A DNA stretch of 64,000 nt from Flavobacterium pallidum (GTDB lineage Bacteria; Bacteroidota; Bacteroidia; Flavobacteriales; Flavobacteriaceae), in the NCBI RefSeq assembly GCF_003097535.1, contig NZ_CP029187.1:124001-188000 (forward strand), read 5' to 3'. Shown here piece after piece: positions 55,901 through 63,941 of the stretch (its first letter is position 1; every line of letters begins with the position of its first letter). The notes below the pieces were generated by a model that was given only the letters and a program-made list of their open reading frames with translations, ran no database searches and was not told the origin of the DNA. Both the position numbers and the translations under genes were made by a program.

Positions 55901-56109
55901 CTAAGAAATTGCTTGAGAAAACTCCGTTTGGAGGCATTAGCTTCAGCTTGATGGGCAGCAACCTTTGGTACAATGCTCCGAATGTTCCAAAGTATACGAA
56001 TTATGACCCTGAAACAACAAGCTACGGCTCATCGAGGCTTCAGGGAATTGAAGTTACTGCAGCGCCAACAGCCAAAAGATATGGCTTTAAACTTAATTTA
56101 ACTTTTTAA
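52963..56109 (+). CDS. SusC/RagA-family TonB-linked outer membrane protein
   Basis: A 1048-residue transporter with signal peptide MKPRLTNYFAVLFVLFVQFAFAQ. A carboxypeptidase-D-like domain follows (ERTVSGTVSDNSGLPLPGVS, IVVKGTQTGTQTDFDGKFSI). Next come the TonB-box/plug region VEGVVVTAFGIKRNPKDLGYSV and plug motifs GKVPGVNVNVSSG, ITIRGISTFGNSQPLIVVDGV and ALYGSRASNGVIVITTKSG. A large barrel ends KRYGFKLNLTF. It forms the membrane part of a SusCD importer with the lipoprotein encoded 10 bp downstream. No glycosidase, sulfatase, sigma/anti-sigma pair or hybrid sensor lies nearby, so the substrate (glycan, peptide or other) is open. Confidence 0.95.
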   Translation: MKPRLTNYFAVLFVLFVQFAFAQERTVSGTVSDNSGLPLPGVSIVVKGTQTGTQTDFDGKFSIQATPSTVLVFSFIGMKTQEVTASSTSLSVKMVEDAVELEGVVVTAFGIKRNPKDLGYSVSSVKAADLTENSEPDLVRSLNGKVPGVNVNVSSGVAGAANQITIRGISTFGNSQPLIVVDGVTFSNNEITTSSQVTGGGGYESALSSLDPNDIASVNVLKSAAASALYGSRASNGVIVITTKSGSPKSKLDKKLSVNVGTGTYFETIANLPEYQNKYGAGSNFNYGAASNGSWGPSFESLTTIPTWANLLEAFPELGPTQPYVAHPNNVKDLFRTGTVLENTLGLNYSGQDGSFNLTISDLNQDGYIPYNTYDRTSVSTGGNFKLPNGLTVGGNMSYSKTTQIGGFFGENQFDGSSSSFARTLYLARNWDFNLPYEDPVTGQSVIPNSGYDHPLWSWKHDRIITNTNRTVIGGNLSYNFNDHISASYRLGYNKYDLDRLEIRDKYSRADGGVGTLLSDRFTNTDIESTLLFNFNYKLNADFGLEAIVGSNILDTQSSRISFQGKEMILPNIYNLKNTKNIADLLDEGTRKRNAGVFADVTFSFRDYLFLNATGRNEWSSVLPKDNNSYFYPSVSTSLILTDALKMNSKVLTFAKLRAAYAKVSKDTDPEFLNIVYSLGQAYHAQPVISNNTQLGDQQITPEFSNEFEFGTDLEFYNRRIALDLSIYSKKTTDLINQVNVPITSGYQTYTTNAGDMTNKGVEIGLTLVPVQTQSFKWSVLTNFTKNKNEVTKIFAGISKLQLDPNEIGYAMVGQPFGVFYGTRFARDANGNYLIDPSTGGILADPELGVIGDPTPDFKMNFINTFTYKGFTLKAQVDWRKGGDISSTTIESLLGRGVTRDTEDREHTFIIPGYYGNPDGTPMLDGNQQQIPNTSQLTMNELYFSPGSSNTFAINSVDEADIYDGTVIRLREISLTYDVPKKLLEKTPFGGISFSLMGSNLWYNAPNVPKYTNYDPETTSYGSSRLQGIEVTAAPTAKRYGFKLNLTF

Positions 56110-56119
56110 AAAAAAATAT

Positions 56120-57865
56120 ATGAAAATTTCAAAGAAAATATATCGCAACAAAAGTAAGATCTTTCTTTTGGCGGGCACATTGGCTTTTCTGAGTTGCCAG
56201 GATTATCTTGACGTAGATACCGATAAGGACAACTCCACCGATGCACCATTAAGCTTACTGTTGACCAATATTGAAGTAAGTGTTGATAATACAACCGACT
56301 TCCTTAATTACACCGGGGATATACTGCAGGTATATACACACCAAATGGTTGTAAGGGAAGAACAGGATCAATATGGGACAAAGGTCAATAACATTAATGT
56401 CCTTAATGAATGGAATAACACTTATCTGACACTTACAAACATTGAATCCCTTATAAACCAGGCAACTGAATCAGGAGATATGGTATATGTGGGGATCGCG
56501 CAGTTGCAAAAAGCATACCTAATGTCTGTTGCAGTTGATTTATGGGGAGATGTACCATTCACCGAAGCGACACAATTGGCAAGCGGAGGAATTATCAGTC
56601 CGAAGTTTGACGATCAGACTGAAATTTATGCTGCCATCATGCAACTTATTGACACCGGTAAGGCGAACGTTGCGTCGGATACCGGAATCCAGAAACCATC
56701 TGATGATGATTTGTTTTACGGCGGCGACATTGACAAGTGGGTGAAATTTGCAAATACATTCAAGTTAAAGTTATACAATCAGACAAGATTATCTCCTAAT
56801 TTCGACCAGACCGGCTTTGATGCATTAATAACCGGAGGTAATTTCTTTACATCAAACGATGACGATTTCCAGTTCAATCATTACAATGCATTATCGCCAT
56901 CTGATGAGAGAAATAAATTTTTCCTTGAATCATACAACAGCACACAATTCTCAACTTACATGAGTCCTTGGTTTTATGAAATCCTTAAAGGTGTAAATCC
57001 AAACATACACTTTGGAAATCAGGATCCAAGAATTCCGTACTATTTCTTTAATCAACTTGAAGACGGACAGCTGCCTATCGACCTTGGAGACCCTGTAACC
57101 GGCAATCCAAAAGCGGATTACTGGGATGCTTCATCAGGGTTCTTTACCATTCGATTTGGAAGTATCGGCCCATATAGGGATTTCAGCACAGAAAATTCAT
57201 ACACTTATCCTGGAATCTTTCCAACAGGCGGCCGTTATGATGATAATCAGGGAGGAAATATCAACGCCATGATGAGTGGTACTCCAGGAGCTCCTGCAAA
57301 GCCTACCGGAATCGCACCACACAGGATACTGACTTATGCAGAGTTCCTTTATATTCAGGCTGAATTAATACATGTAGGGAAACTTACAGGCAACGAAACC
57401 ACAAAACTTCGTGATGCCATGGAAGCTAGTTTTGATAAAGTTGACGAGGTTGTCATAGCGAACAATGCGCCACAAGACATTCCGCTGTTTACGGACGCTG
57501 CGATGGTTCCTGTCAAAACAGCCTTCATTGATGGTGTTATCAACGAATTCAATGCGGCTTCAGAAGCAAAAAAATTAGAAATTATCATGACCCAAAAATG
57601 GGTAGCTACATTTGGAGATCCTTTCGATCAATACAATGATTACAGAAGGACCGGATATCCTATACTGGCAAATCCAAACAGCCCAACTCAGGAATACCAG
57701 TTAAATAATGGTGATGCTTTCCCGCTGTTAGATTCTCAGACTGTACTTAATAATCCTTACCCGCTGTCTTTCTATTGGCCACAAAGTGAATTGGAGGTTA
57801 ATTCAAATGCTCCGACACAAAAAGTGACGCTGGGAGAATACAGGATATTCTGGGACATTAATTAA
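56120..57865 (+). CDS. SusD/RagB-family surface lipoprotein
   Basis: A 581-residue lipoprotein. The N-terminus MKISKKIYRNKSKIFLLAGT continues to LAFLSC, with the lipobox Cys near residue 25. The conserved QDYLDVDTDKDNS after the cysteine and the helical TPR-like body (AQLQKAYLMSVAVDLWGDVPFTEA, KWVKFANTFKLKLYNQTRL) are SusD signatures. The branch resembles the SusD/RagB-like homologs (family 12/15) often found without carbohydrate enzymes. It is the lid that captures substrate for the SusC channel. The next lipoprotein gene is 12 bp downstream. Confidence 0.93.
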   Translation: MKISKKIYRNKSKIFLLAGTLAFLSCQDYLDVDTDKDNSTDAPLSLLLTNIEVSVDNTTDFLNYTGDILQVYTHQMVVREEQDQYGTKVNNINVLNEWNNTYLTLTNIESLINQATESGDMVYVGIAQLQKAYLMSVAVDLWGDVPFTEATQLASGGIISPKFDDQTEIYAAIMQLIDTGKANVASDTGIQKPSDDDLFYGGDIDKWVKFANTFKLKLYNQTRLSPNFDQTGFDALITGGNFFTSNDDDFQFNHYNALSPSDERNKFFLESYNSTQFSTYMSPWFYEILKGVNPNIHFGNQDPRIPYYFFNQLEDGQLPIDLGDPVTGNPKADYWDASSGFFTIRFGSIGPYRDFSTENSYTYPGIFPTGGRYDDNQGGNINAMMSGTPGAPAKPTGIAPHRILTYAEFLYIQAELIHVGKLTGNETTKLRDAMEASFDKVDEVVIANNAPQDIPLFTDAAMVPVKTAFIDGVINEFNAASEAKKLEIIMTQKWVATFGDPFDQYNDYRRTGYPILANPNSPTQEYQLNNGDAFPLLDSQTVLNNPYPLSFYWPQSELEVNSNAPTQKVTLGEYRIFWDIN

Positions 57866-57877
57866 AAAAAAGTAATT

Positions 57878-58774
57878 ATGAAAAATATTAAATTAATATT
57901 CGCCTTACTCGCAATGATATTGCTGGTTCCGTCATGCGAAAATGATGGAGGGGATTCAGTAATCAAAACTCAGAATGGCACTGTTCCTGATATCCAAAAA
58001 ATACAGGCATCTGACCAGGTAATCAACTTTGTCTCGATTAATAACGGCGGAGATGTAAATCTGCAATTCACAGTTGATATCGGATTAGGGGAGGAGAATT
58101 TCCAGTCAATGGATGTAGTCCTTTTCTATATCAAAGGTGATGGTACAATCAACAAATTCGTACTAGATCAGGATGTAACGTCATTTCCTAAAACGTATAC
58201 CTTGACACTTGCAGATATTTTAGCAGATTTTGCTGATGTAAATGCAGTCAGTGATATCACGATTCAGGACCAGTTGATTGTTTCGACTGAAATTACGCTT
58301 AAAGATGGCACACTGATTAAAATGACTAATGATGATGGTAGTGCAAATTATGCGCCTAATATCGCCAGTTCATCACTTTATTCGGTAATCCAGACTTATG
58401 ATGTTTCGTGCCCAATCGATGACGCGTCAAACTTTAGCGGAAACTATAAAGCCGTAAGCGATGCATGGGCAGACTATGCAGCCGGCGATGACATTCCTTT
58501 GGAATATCATCCAGAGGACGGCCAATATACTTTTAGGATCTTGAGCACGAACAATCCTTACTTAATCAATTATGATACAAGTTATATTCTTGTAACAATT
58601 GATCCGGCTACCGGAAAAGTAACGGCTGTTTCTAATGAGGACTTCAACTATGGTCCTGGAAGTGAATACGCAGTTACCGGAACCGGTGATGTAAAATCAT
58701 GTACTGGTGCTGTTACCCTTGATTTATTATTCTCCGGAAACGGTCCATATAAACTCGTGATCGAAAAGGAATAA
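57878..58774 (+). CDS. Lipoprotein of unknown function in the SusC/SusD operon
   Basis: A 298-residue lipoprotein (MKNIKLIFALLAMILLVPSC, Cys20). After an acidic linker (ENDGGDSVIKTQNG) it is predominantly beta (VINFVSINNGGDVNLQFTVDIGLG; VVLFYIKGDGTINKFVLDQD; YSVIQTYDVSCPIDDASNFSG; ending GNGPYKLVIEKE). I do not recognise a named family. Its place as third gene is that of SusE/SusF-like surface glycan-binding proteins, so a substrate-binding accessory role is likely but inferred. It ends at a strong terminator. Confidence 0.8.
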   Translation: MKNIKLIFALLAMILLVPSCENDGGDSVIKTQNGTVPDIQKIQASDQVINFVSINNGGDVNLQFTVDIGLGEENFQSMDVVLFYIKGDGTINKFVLDQDVTSFPKTYTLTLADILADFADVNAVSDITIQDQLIVSTEITLKDGTLIKMTNDDGSANYAPNIASSSLYSVIQTYDVSCPIDDASNFSGNYKAVSDAWADYAAGDDIPLEYHPEDGQYTFRILSTNNPYLINYDTSYILVTIDPATGKVTAVSNEDFNYGPGSEYAVTGTGDVKSCTGAVTLDLLFSGNGPYKLVIEKE

Positions 58775-58793
58775 AACCAAAATCTGTAAATAT

Positions 58794-58822
58794 AGCCGTC
58801 ACCTAAAAGTGGCGGCTTTTTT
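58794..58822 (+). terminator. Terminator of the SusC/SusD operon
   Basis: AGCCGTCAC (58794-58802) and GTGGCGGCT (58809-58817) form a 9-bp stem with one G-T pair, followed by a run of T. Confidence 0.9.
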
Positions 58823-58827
58823 ATTTA

Positions 58828-58835
58828 TATCTTTG
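58828..58835 (+). promoter_or_regulatory. rlmB: -7 box of rlmB, adjacent to the start codon
   Basis: TATCTTTG, then CCGC, then ATG at 58840. The 4-nt gap predicts a leaderless transcript. It overlaps the end of the SusC/SusD terminator region. Confidence 0.5.
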
Positions 58836-58839
58836 CCGC

Positions 58840-59574
58840 ATGGAAAAAGAACAACAGATTTTTGGGATCAGGGCCATCATTGAAGCGATTACAGCTAAAA
58901 AGGAAATAGATAAAGTATTCATTCAGAAAGATGCTGCAGGCGAACTGATGAAGGACCTGATGAAGGTCATGAAACGCAATAACATTAATTTTTCCTATGT
59001 CCCGGTTGAAAAACTGAACCGCCTTACCGCAAACAACCACCAGGGAGCAGTCGCTTCCATATCGCCGGTGAGTTTCTACGACCTGGAATCTTTAACCGAA
59101 AAGGTTGTGGCTACAGGAAAAATGCCATTATTGCTCATTTTGGATCAAATTTCAGATGCACGGAATTTCGGGGCTATTATCCGTACCGCGGAATGTACGG
59201 GCGTTGACGGCATCATCGTCCAGAAAGCCGGCTCGGCTCCTGTAAACGGCGACACTGTTAAAACTTCGGCCGGAGCCGTTTTCAATGTTCCTATATGCAA
59301 AGTCGAACACATTAAGGATGCCATCTTCTACCTCCAGGGTTCAGGCATAAAAATCGTAGCGGCCACTGAAAAAACGGAGCAAAACCTGTATGCCGTCAAT
59401 TTGAATGAACCTCTGGCAATTATTATGGGTTCTGAAGATCGCGGCATCAACCCTTCAGTATTGAAAATCGTTGAAGAAAAAGCCAAACTTCCAATGTTCG
59501 GGAGCATTGGTTCCCTTAATGTATCTGTCGCCTGTGGGGCATTCCTTTATGAAGTAGTGCGCCAACGCAGTTAA
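58840..59574 (+). CDS. rlmB: 23S rRNA (guanosine-2'-O-)-methyltransferase RlmB / SpoU-TrmH family
   Basis: A 244-residue SPOUT methyltransferase. An N-terminal substrate-binding domain (FGIRAIIEAITAKKEIDKVF, NHQGAVASISPVSF) precedes the knotted catalytic domain with motif 1 LDQISDARNFGAIIRTAECTGVDG, motif 2 IIMGSEDRGI and motif 3 SLNVSVACGAFLYEVVRQR. It methylates a 23S rRNA guanosine 2'-O, or a tRNA position in related enzymes. Its stop shares TTAA with the convergent rhomboid gene. Confidence 0.93.
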   Translation: MEKEQQIFGIRAIIEAITAKKEIDKVFIQKDAAGELMKDLMKVMKRNNINFSYVPVEKLNRLTANNHQGAVASISPVSFYDLESLTEKVVATGKMPLLLILDQISDARNFGAIIRTAECTGVDGIIVQKAGSAPVNGDTVKTSAGAVFNVPICKVEHIKDAIFYLQGSGIKIVAATEKTEQNLYAVNLNEPLAIIMGSEDRGINPSVLKIVEEKAKLPMFGSIGSLNVSVACGAFLYEVVRQRS

Positions 59575-60332
59575 TCCTCTTGCGGATTGTCTTCATTCCT
59601 TTCCGGAATAAAATTATAAACAAACGTATATCCTGGAAAAATCTCAGGCTCAGGCTCAGGCGGTGGTGGCGGATTTACAAAGTTTCCGTTTTCATCAAAA
59701 CGCTGCATGAATTTATCTTCCGAAGAATCATAGCCCGGCTTTTCCCAGTCATAACGGATTTCTTTCTGGTAATCAGGGGTTTTATATAGCAGGGAGAATG
59801 CAAAGCCCGTAATCAATCCGCTAAGATGCCCTTCCCATGAGATGGCCTCATCGACCCCGGGAAAAACGAACCATATTAAGCCTCCATAGATCACCACAAC
59901 CATCATTGAAAGTGCTACAAGACGATAATAACCGGTCCGGATCCCTTTAAAGAAAATAAAACTGACCAACACATAAATCAATGAACTCGCACCAATATGA
60001 TATGCATCACGGGCAATAATCCAGGTCAAAATTCCTGAAAATAAAATGCCATAGCCCAAAACCTTAAAGGTAACTTCACGGTAAAAAAAACGCAACGCTG
60101 CCAACAAGATGAACAATGGGATGGAATTATTGAAAAGGTGGCTGATATCACCATGAAGGAACGGACTGAAAATAATTCCCCGCAAGCCTTCTAATGTGCG
60201 CGGATAAATTCCGTATTCGCGAAGATGCAACCCGAATCGGGCATTGGCCCAAAACACGGTCCACAACAACAGTACTGAAAACACAGGCAGTGCTATTACG
60301 GACAGGGAAAATTTAAAATAATTGTCTTTCAT
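59571..60332 (-). CDS. Rhomboid-family intramembrane serine protease
   Basis: A 253-residue protein with six hydrophobic segments. The catalytic serine is in HIGASSLIYVL (Ser116) and the catalytic histidine in WEGHLSGLITGFAFS (His169). HGDISHLFNNS in TM2 carries the conserved His/Asn. After residue 190 comes a cytosolic tail with a Pro/Glu run (NPPPPPEPEPEIFPGYT). Rhomboids cleave membrane proteins within the bilayer; substrates are unknown. The frame extends to 60383 (TTG) and has an ATG at 60368; I prefer the ATG at 60332 (MKDNYFKFSLSV), which places TM1 as in relatives. Confidence 0.88.
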   Translation of the reverse strand: MKDNYFKFSLSVIALPVFSVLLLWTVFWANARFGLHLREYGIYPRTLEGLRGIIFSPFLHGDISHLFNNSIPLFILLAALRFFYREVTFKVLGYGILFSGILTWIIARDAYHIGASSLIYVLVSFIFFKGIRTGYYRLVALSMMVVVIYGGLIWFVFPGVDEAISWEGHLSGLITGFAFSLLYKTPDYQKEIRYDWEKPGYDSSEDKFMQRFDENGNFVNPPPPPEPEPEIFPGYTFVYNFIPERNEDNPQED

Positions 60333-60421
60333 CGTTATTGGAATGGTTGTTTCGGTGGTATCAAACATTTGCCCAAAGCACAATTGATGCTAATTTGTCA
60401 GTTATCACGACAAATCACCAC

Positions 60422-60429
60422 CAAAAATA
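60422..60429 (-). promoter_or_regulatory. -7 box for the rhomboid gene
   Basis: The minus strand reads TATTTTTG, 89 nt before the ATG at 60332 and divergent from rarA. It is a perfect TAnnTTTG without a clear -33 TTG. Confidence 0.4.
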
Positions 60430-60453
60430 AAAAAACCGATGCGCTAAAAATTG

Positions 60454-60461
60454 TAATTTTG
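60454..60461 (+). promoter_or_regulatory. rarA: -7 box of rarA, adjacent to the start codon
   Basis: TAATTTTG, then CAACT, then ATG at 60467. The 5-nt gap predicts a leaderless or nearly leaderless mRNA. Confidence 0.5.
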
Positions 60462-60466
60462 CAACT

Positions 60467-61744
60467 ATGGAAGCACCATTAGCAGAACGCGTTCGCCCAA
60501 AAAAATTAGAAGATTACATCAGCCAGGAACATCTTGTCGGACCGAAAGGCTCGCTGACGCAACAGATTGAGAAAGGGATTATCCCCTCACTGATTTTTTG
60601 GGGACCGCCGGGAACAGGAAAAACGACGCTGGCGGAAATCATCGCTGAAGAATCGAAACGTCCGTTTTATATACTGAGTGCCATCAATTCCGGTGTGAAG
60701 GATATTCGTGATGTAATCGATAAAGCAAAGCAAAGCGGTGGCCTTTTTACTGCGAAAAACCCTATTTTATTCATTGACGAGATCCATCGTTTCAGTAAAT
60801 CCCAACAAGACTCATTATTGGCAGCTGTCGAAAAAGGCTGGATCACACTGATTGGTGCCACAACAGAAAACCCAAGCTTTGAAGTGATCCCCGCATTACT
60901 GTCGAGATGTCAGGTTTATGTACTGAATGCCTTTTCGCGGGAGGACCTTGAAAAACTCCTCCGGCGTGCCATTGAAAAAGACGCTTTCCTGAAAACCAAA
61001 AAGATCGACCTGAAGGAAACTGAAGCTTTGTTAAGGCTTTCCGGCGGCGATGGGCGTAAACTGCTCAACATCTTCGAATTGGTCGTGAATGCTTCTCCAA
61101 AAGACAAAATCACCATCACCAATAACGAAGTATTGAGGCTCGCGCAGCAAAACACTGTGCTTTATGATAAAACCGGCGAGCAGCATTATGACATTATATC
61201 GGCATTCATAAAATCAATGCGTGGCAGCGATCCGAATGGCGCTGTGTATTGGCTGGCACGAATGATAGAAGGTGGCGAAGACCTGAAATTTATCGCACGC
61301 AGGATGCTCATCCTGGCCAGTGAAGATATTGGCAATGCAAATCCCACCGCACTGATTATGGCAAACAACACTTTCCAGGCCGTCACCACTATCGGTTATC
61401 CTGAAAGCCGGATCATCCTGAGCCAATGTGCTGTGTACCTTGCCACTTCGCCGAAAAGCAATGCCAGTTACATGGCTATCGGAAAAGCGCAGCAAATCGT
61501 GAAACAGACCGGAGATTTGCCGGTACCGCTCCATCTGCGCAACGCCCCGACAAAACTGATGAAGGAATTGGGTTATGGCGACGATTACAAATATTCACAT
61601 GATTTTGCAAACAATTTTGCCGAGCAGGAATTTCTTCCGGATGCCATTGCCAACACCATAATTTATGATCCCGGAAATAATTCAAGGGAAAATGCCACGC
61701 GTGATTTCCTGAAAAATCGTTGGAAAAACAAATACGGATATTAA
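60467..61744 (+). CDS. rarA: Replication-associated recombination protein A (AAA+ ATPase)
   Basis: A 425-residue clamp-loader-like ATPase. It shows PLAERVRPKKLEDYISQEHL at the start, Walker A GPPGTGKT (46-53), Walker B LFIDEIH (101-107) and sensor 1 ATTENPSF (131-138). The C-terminal oligomerisation region has VYWLARMIEGGEDLKFIARRMLILASEDIG. RarA/MgsA/WRNIP1 acts at stalled forks and with SSB. It overlaps the convergent hypothetical gene by TTAA. Confidence 0.96.
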   Translation: MEAPLAERVRPKKLEDYISQEHLVGPKGSLTQQIEKGIIPSLIFWGPPGTGKTTLAEIIAEESKRPFYILSAINSGVKDIRDVIDKAKQSGGLFTAKNPILFIDEIHRFSKSQQDSLLAAVEKGWITLIGATTENPSFEVIPALLSRCQVYVLNAFSREDLEKLLRRAIEKDAFLKTKKIDLKETEALLRLSGGDGRKLLNIFELVVNASPKDKITITNNEVLRLAQQNTVLYDKTGEQHYDIISAFIKSMRGSDPNGAVYWLARMIEGGEDLKFIARRMLILASEDIGNANPTALIMANNTFQAVTTIGYPESRIILSQCAVYLATSPKSNASYMAIGKAQQIVKQTGDLPVPLHLRNAPTKLMKELGYGDDYKYSHDFANNFAEQEFLPDAIANTIIYDPGNNSRENATRDFLKNRWKNKYGY

Positions 61745-62502
61745 AATTTCAGGTCGGTTTGTTCTGAAATCAACCTGTCATTTTGATAATACTCAAAAAA
61801 CCACGCATTACCTTTCTTTAATAACACCCCTTGCCTGCCCTGCGATGTGGCAATGAAAACTTCCGGATTGGTAGTTTTTGACAATTTGAATTTTACGGTC
61901 GATGTACTTTCTTCAATCACAAGGTATCCGTTGGCAGTAATCTCAACGGAAAGTTTTGAAGCCGAAGACATCATAGTCGGTTTGGCTTCAGGAGCTACAC
62001 TTTCCCTGACAATATTGCCCTTCTGCCTGATTTCGCTGCTTACAGGCGTTTTTGCCGCAATGGGCGACTGTTGCCCTGAATATTTGTAGTTAATCGCAGA
62101 AACGGATTCAAAAGCATGCGTTAAGGCATCTGCATAGGCTTCGTTGAAATCTTTTTTCTTACTGACTCCCTGAGTGCTTTTAAAAACGACTACGTTTTGG
62201 CAATCTTTGAAAATGACAATCAATTTCGTTGCAAACATGGAATTGTCCCGGTCGATATCAATAAAAAGATTATCACAACGGTTTGAAGCCGCAGTTTCAG
62301 GAAGTATTTCGTTATCATAAAATGTCTTAAAACCGATTTCGTTCAGTTTCATTTTAGCGATCGTACTCACACGATATTGATTTTCCTTTGACATCCAATC
62401 GAATTTTACCGGTACAATGGCGTTTTGGAAATCATTGATACTTTTCTGGGCAGAAGCCAAAAAAGAAACAAAAAAGAGGATAAGGTAAAGTGGTTTTTTC
62501 AT
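61741..62502 (-). CDS. Secreted/periplasmic protein of unknown function
   Basis: A 253-residue protein with signal peptide MKKPLYLILFFVSFLASAQ. The first domain (about 20-140; NAIVPVKFDWMSKENQYRVS, CDNLFIDIDRDNSMFATKLIVIFKDCQNVVVF) has two cysteines that could pair and an adjacent YADALTHAFESVSAINYKY helix. The second (about 170-253; KLSVEITANGYLVIEESTST, VKFKLSKTTNPEVFIATSQGR) is beta-rich, possibly a small beta-sandwich. I do not recognise a named family. It precedes the HAD phosphatase-like gene's stop by 3 bp and is probably co-transcribed with it. Confidence 0.75.
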   Translation of the reverse strand: MKKPLYLILFFVSFLASAQKSINDFQNAIVPVKFDWMSKENQYRVSTIAKMKLNEIGFKTFYDNEILPETAASNRCDNLFIDIDRDNSMFATKLIVIFKDCQNVVVFKSTQGVSKKKDFNEAYADALTHAFESVSAINYKYSGQQSPIAAKTPVSSEIRQKGNIVRESVAPEAKPTMMSSASKLSVEITANGYLVIEESTSTVKFKLSKTTNPEVFIATSQGRQGVLLKKGNAWFFEYYQNDRLISEQTDLKF

Positions 62503-62505
62503 GGT

Positions 62506-63192
62506 TTAAAGATATTCTTTTAAGTGTATCAGATGTGCTACACATTTAATATTTTCAGTTGTTGCAGGCTTTTCAGGATTAAAAAGTATGGCATCCATCC
62601 CGCAGTTTATCGCGCCCAATACATCGGCTTCAAGATTATCGCCGATCATGATGCAGTTTTCCTTCTGGACATTAGCCTGTTTAAGCGCATATTCAAATAT
62701 CTGCGGATGCGGCTTCTTTACTCCTGCCGTTTCAGAATTTGTTATCGTACGGAAATAATGATGGATATTCGAATTCCTGAGTTTGTTGCCCTGGACTTCG
62801 TGGAATCCGTTTGTAATGATATGAAGCCGGTATTTTTTACTTAAGTATTCCAGAATTTCCTCAGTCCCTTCAAATAAATGGTTGAACTGCGGCAGGTATT
62901 GGATGTATTCTACAGATAAGATGTTGATCATATCATCTACGATCTCATACCCCAATTGGTCGAAAGCCTCTTTGAGGCGGCCATAGCGCAGTTGATCCTG
63001 CGTAATCTTATCATATTGATACAACTCCCAATATTTCAGGTTGATCGGGATGTATATTAAAAGAAAATCCTCCAGATTAACATCAATGCCATATTTCATG
63101 AACACTTCCCTGAACGCCAGCGCCGAATTTTTCTCAAAATCCCACAGCGTATGGTCAAGGTCAAAAAAGATGTCGGATACTTTAACTTCCAT
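62506..63192 (-). CDS. yjjG: HAD-superfamily nucleotidase, YjjG type
   Basis: A 228-residue HAD hydrolase. The catalytic aspartates are in FFDLDHTLWDFEKN (Asp11, Asp13), the threonine in LHIITNGFHEVQ, the lysine in AGVKKPHPQIFEYAL and the acidic motif in IMIGDNLEADVLGAINCGMD. WDFEKNSALAFRE and the cap helices fit YjjG, a pyrimidine nucleotidase that removes noncanonical dUMP/dTMP analogs. A TACATTTG-like box with one mismatch (minus strand GACATTTG, 63216-63209) precedes the ATG. The secreted hypothetical gene lies 3 bp downstream. Confidence 0.88.
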   Translation of the reverse strand: MEVKVSDIFFDLDHTLWDFEKNSALAFREVFMKYGIDVNLEDFLLIYIPINLKYWELYQYDKITQDQLRYGRLKEAFDQLGYEIVDDMINILSVEYIQYLPQFNHLFEGTEEILEYLSKKYRLHIITNGFHEVQGNKLRNSNIHHYFRTITNSETAGVKKPHPQIFEYALKQANVQKENCIMIGDNLEADVLGAINCGMDAILFNPEKPATTENIKCVAHLIHLKEYL

Positions 63193-63245
63193 AAATTGAT
63201 ATTGTTTACAAATGTCGGAAAGTTATTCAATCAGGCAATGCCTTT

Positions 63246-63941
63246 TTACAAAATACCCGCATCGACAAAACTGTAATAATTACTTTCTGTGACAATAAGG
63301 TGGTCGAGTACTTTGATATCAAGGTTTTCGCCTGCCGAAACCAGTTTCCTTGTAATCGATTTGTCAGCATCACTCGCTATCAATGTTCCTGACGGATGAT
63401 TGTGACAAAGGATGATGGCTGTTGCGCCAAATTCAAGCGCATGCTTGTATACCAGCCTGACGTCGACTAGAGTCCCTGTGATGCCGCCTTTACTGAGTTG
63501 GCGTTTTGTAATGACCTTATTGGAATTATTGAGATAAATGACCCAAAATTCTTCATGTGGCAATTCGCCGATTATGGGATGCATCATTTCAAAAATCGAA
63601 CGGCTTGAAAGTACTTTTTCTGCCGCAGGGGCATCAGTTATCTTTCTTCTGCGTGCCAATTCGAGCGCGGCAATGATAGCAATGGCTTTTGCTTCACCGA
63701 TTCCTTTAAAAAGCATCAATTGTTGCAATGATAGTTTTGACAACTGATTGAGGTTGTTTCCGGAAGCGGCGAGGATGCGTTTGCTGAGATCGACGGCAGT
63801 TTCATTCCGGCTTCCTGAACCGATAAGGATTGCGATGAGCTCTGCATCGCTAACGGCAGCTTTTCCTTTGAGCATTAATTTTTCGCGTGGTTTGTCATCT
63901 TCAGACCAACTGCGTATTGGAAATGGGGCATTTTCAGACAT
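63246..63941 (-). CDS. radC: RadC/DUF2466 JAB-domain protein
   Basis: A 231-residue protein. A helix-hairpin-helix region (LSDAELIAILIGSG-like VSDAELIAILIGSGSRNETA; LMLFKGIGEAKAIAIIAALEL) precedes a JAMM/MPN+ domain with the metal motif HNHPSG (His180, His182) followed by Asp191. RadC proteins are widespread and were once linked to DNA repair; their biochemical role is unsettled. The chromosomal copy with both domains is the common housekeeping form, not the short mobile-element one. The remaining 59 bp to the window end hold a possible TACATTG box (63969-63963). Confidence 0.93.
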   Translation of the reverse strand: MSENAPFPIRSWSEDDKPREKLMLKGKAAVSDAELIAILIGSGSRNETAVDLSKRILAASGNNLNQLSKLSLQQLMLFKGIGEAKAIAIIAALELARRRKITDAPAAEKVLSSRSIFEMMHPIIGELPHEEFWVIYLNNSNKVITKRQLSKGGITGTLVDVRLVYKHALEFGATAIILCHNHPSGTLIASDADKSITRKLVSAGENLDIKVLDHLIVTESNYYSFVDAGIL

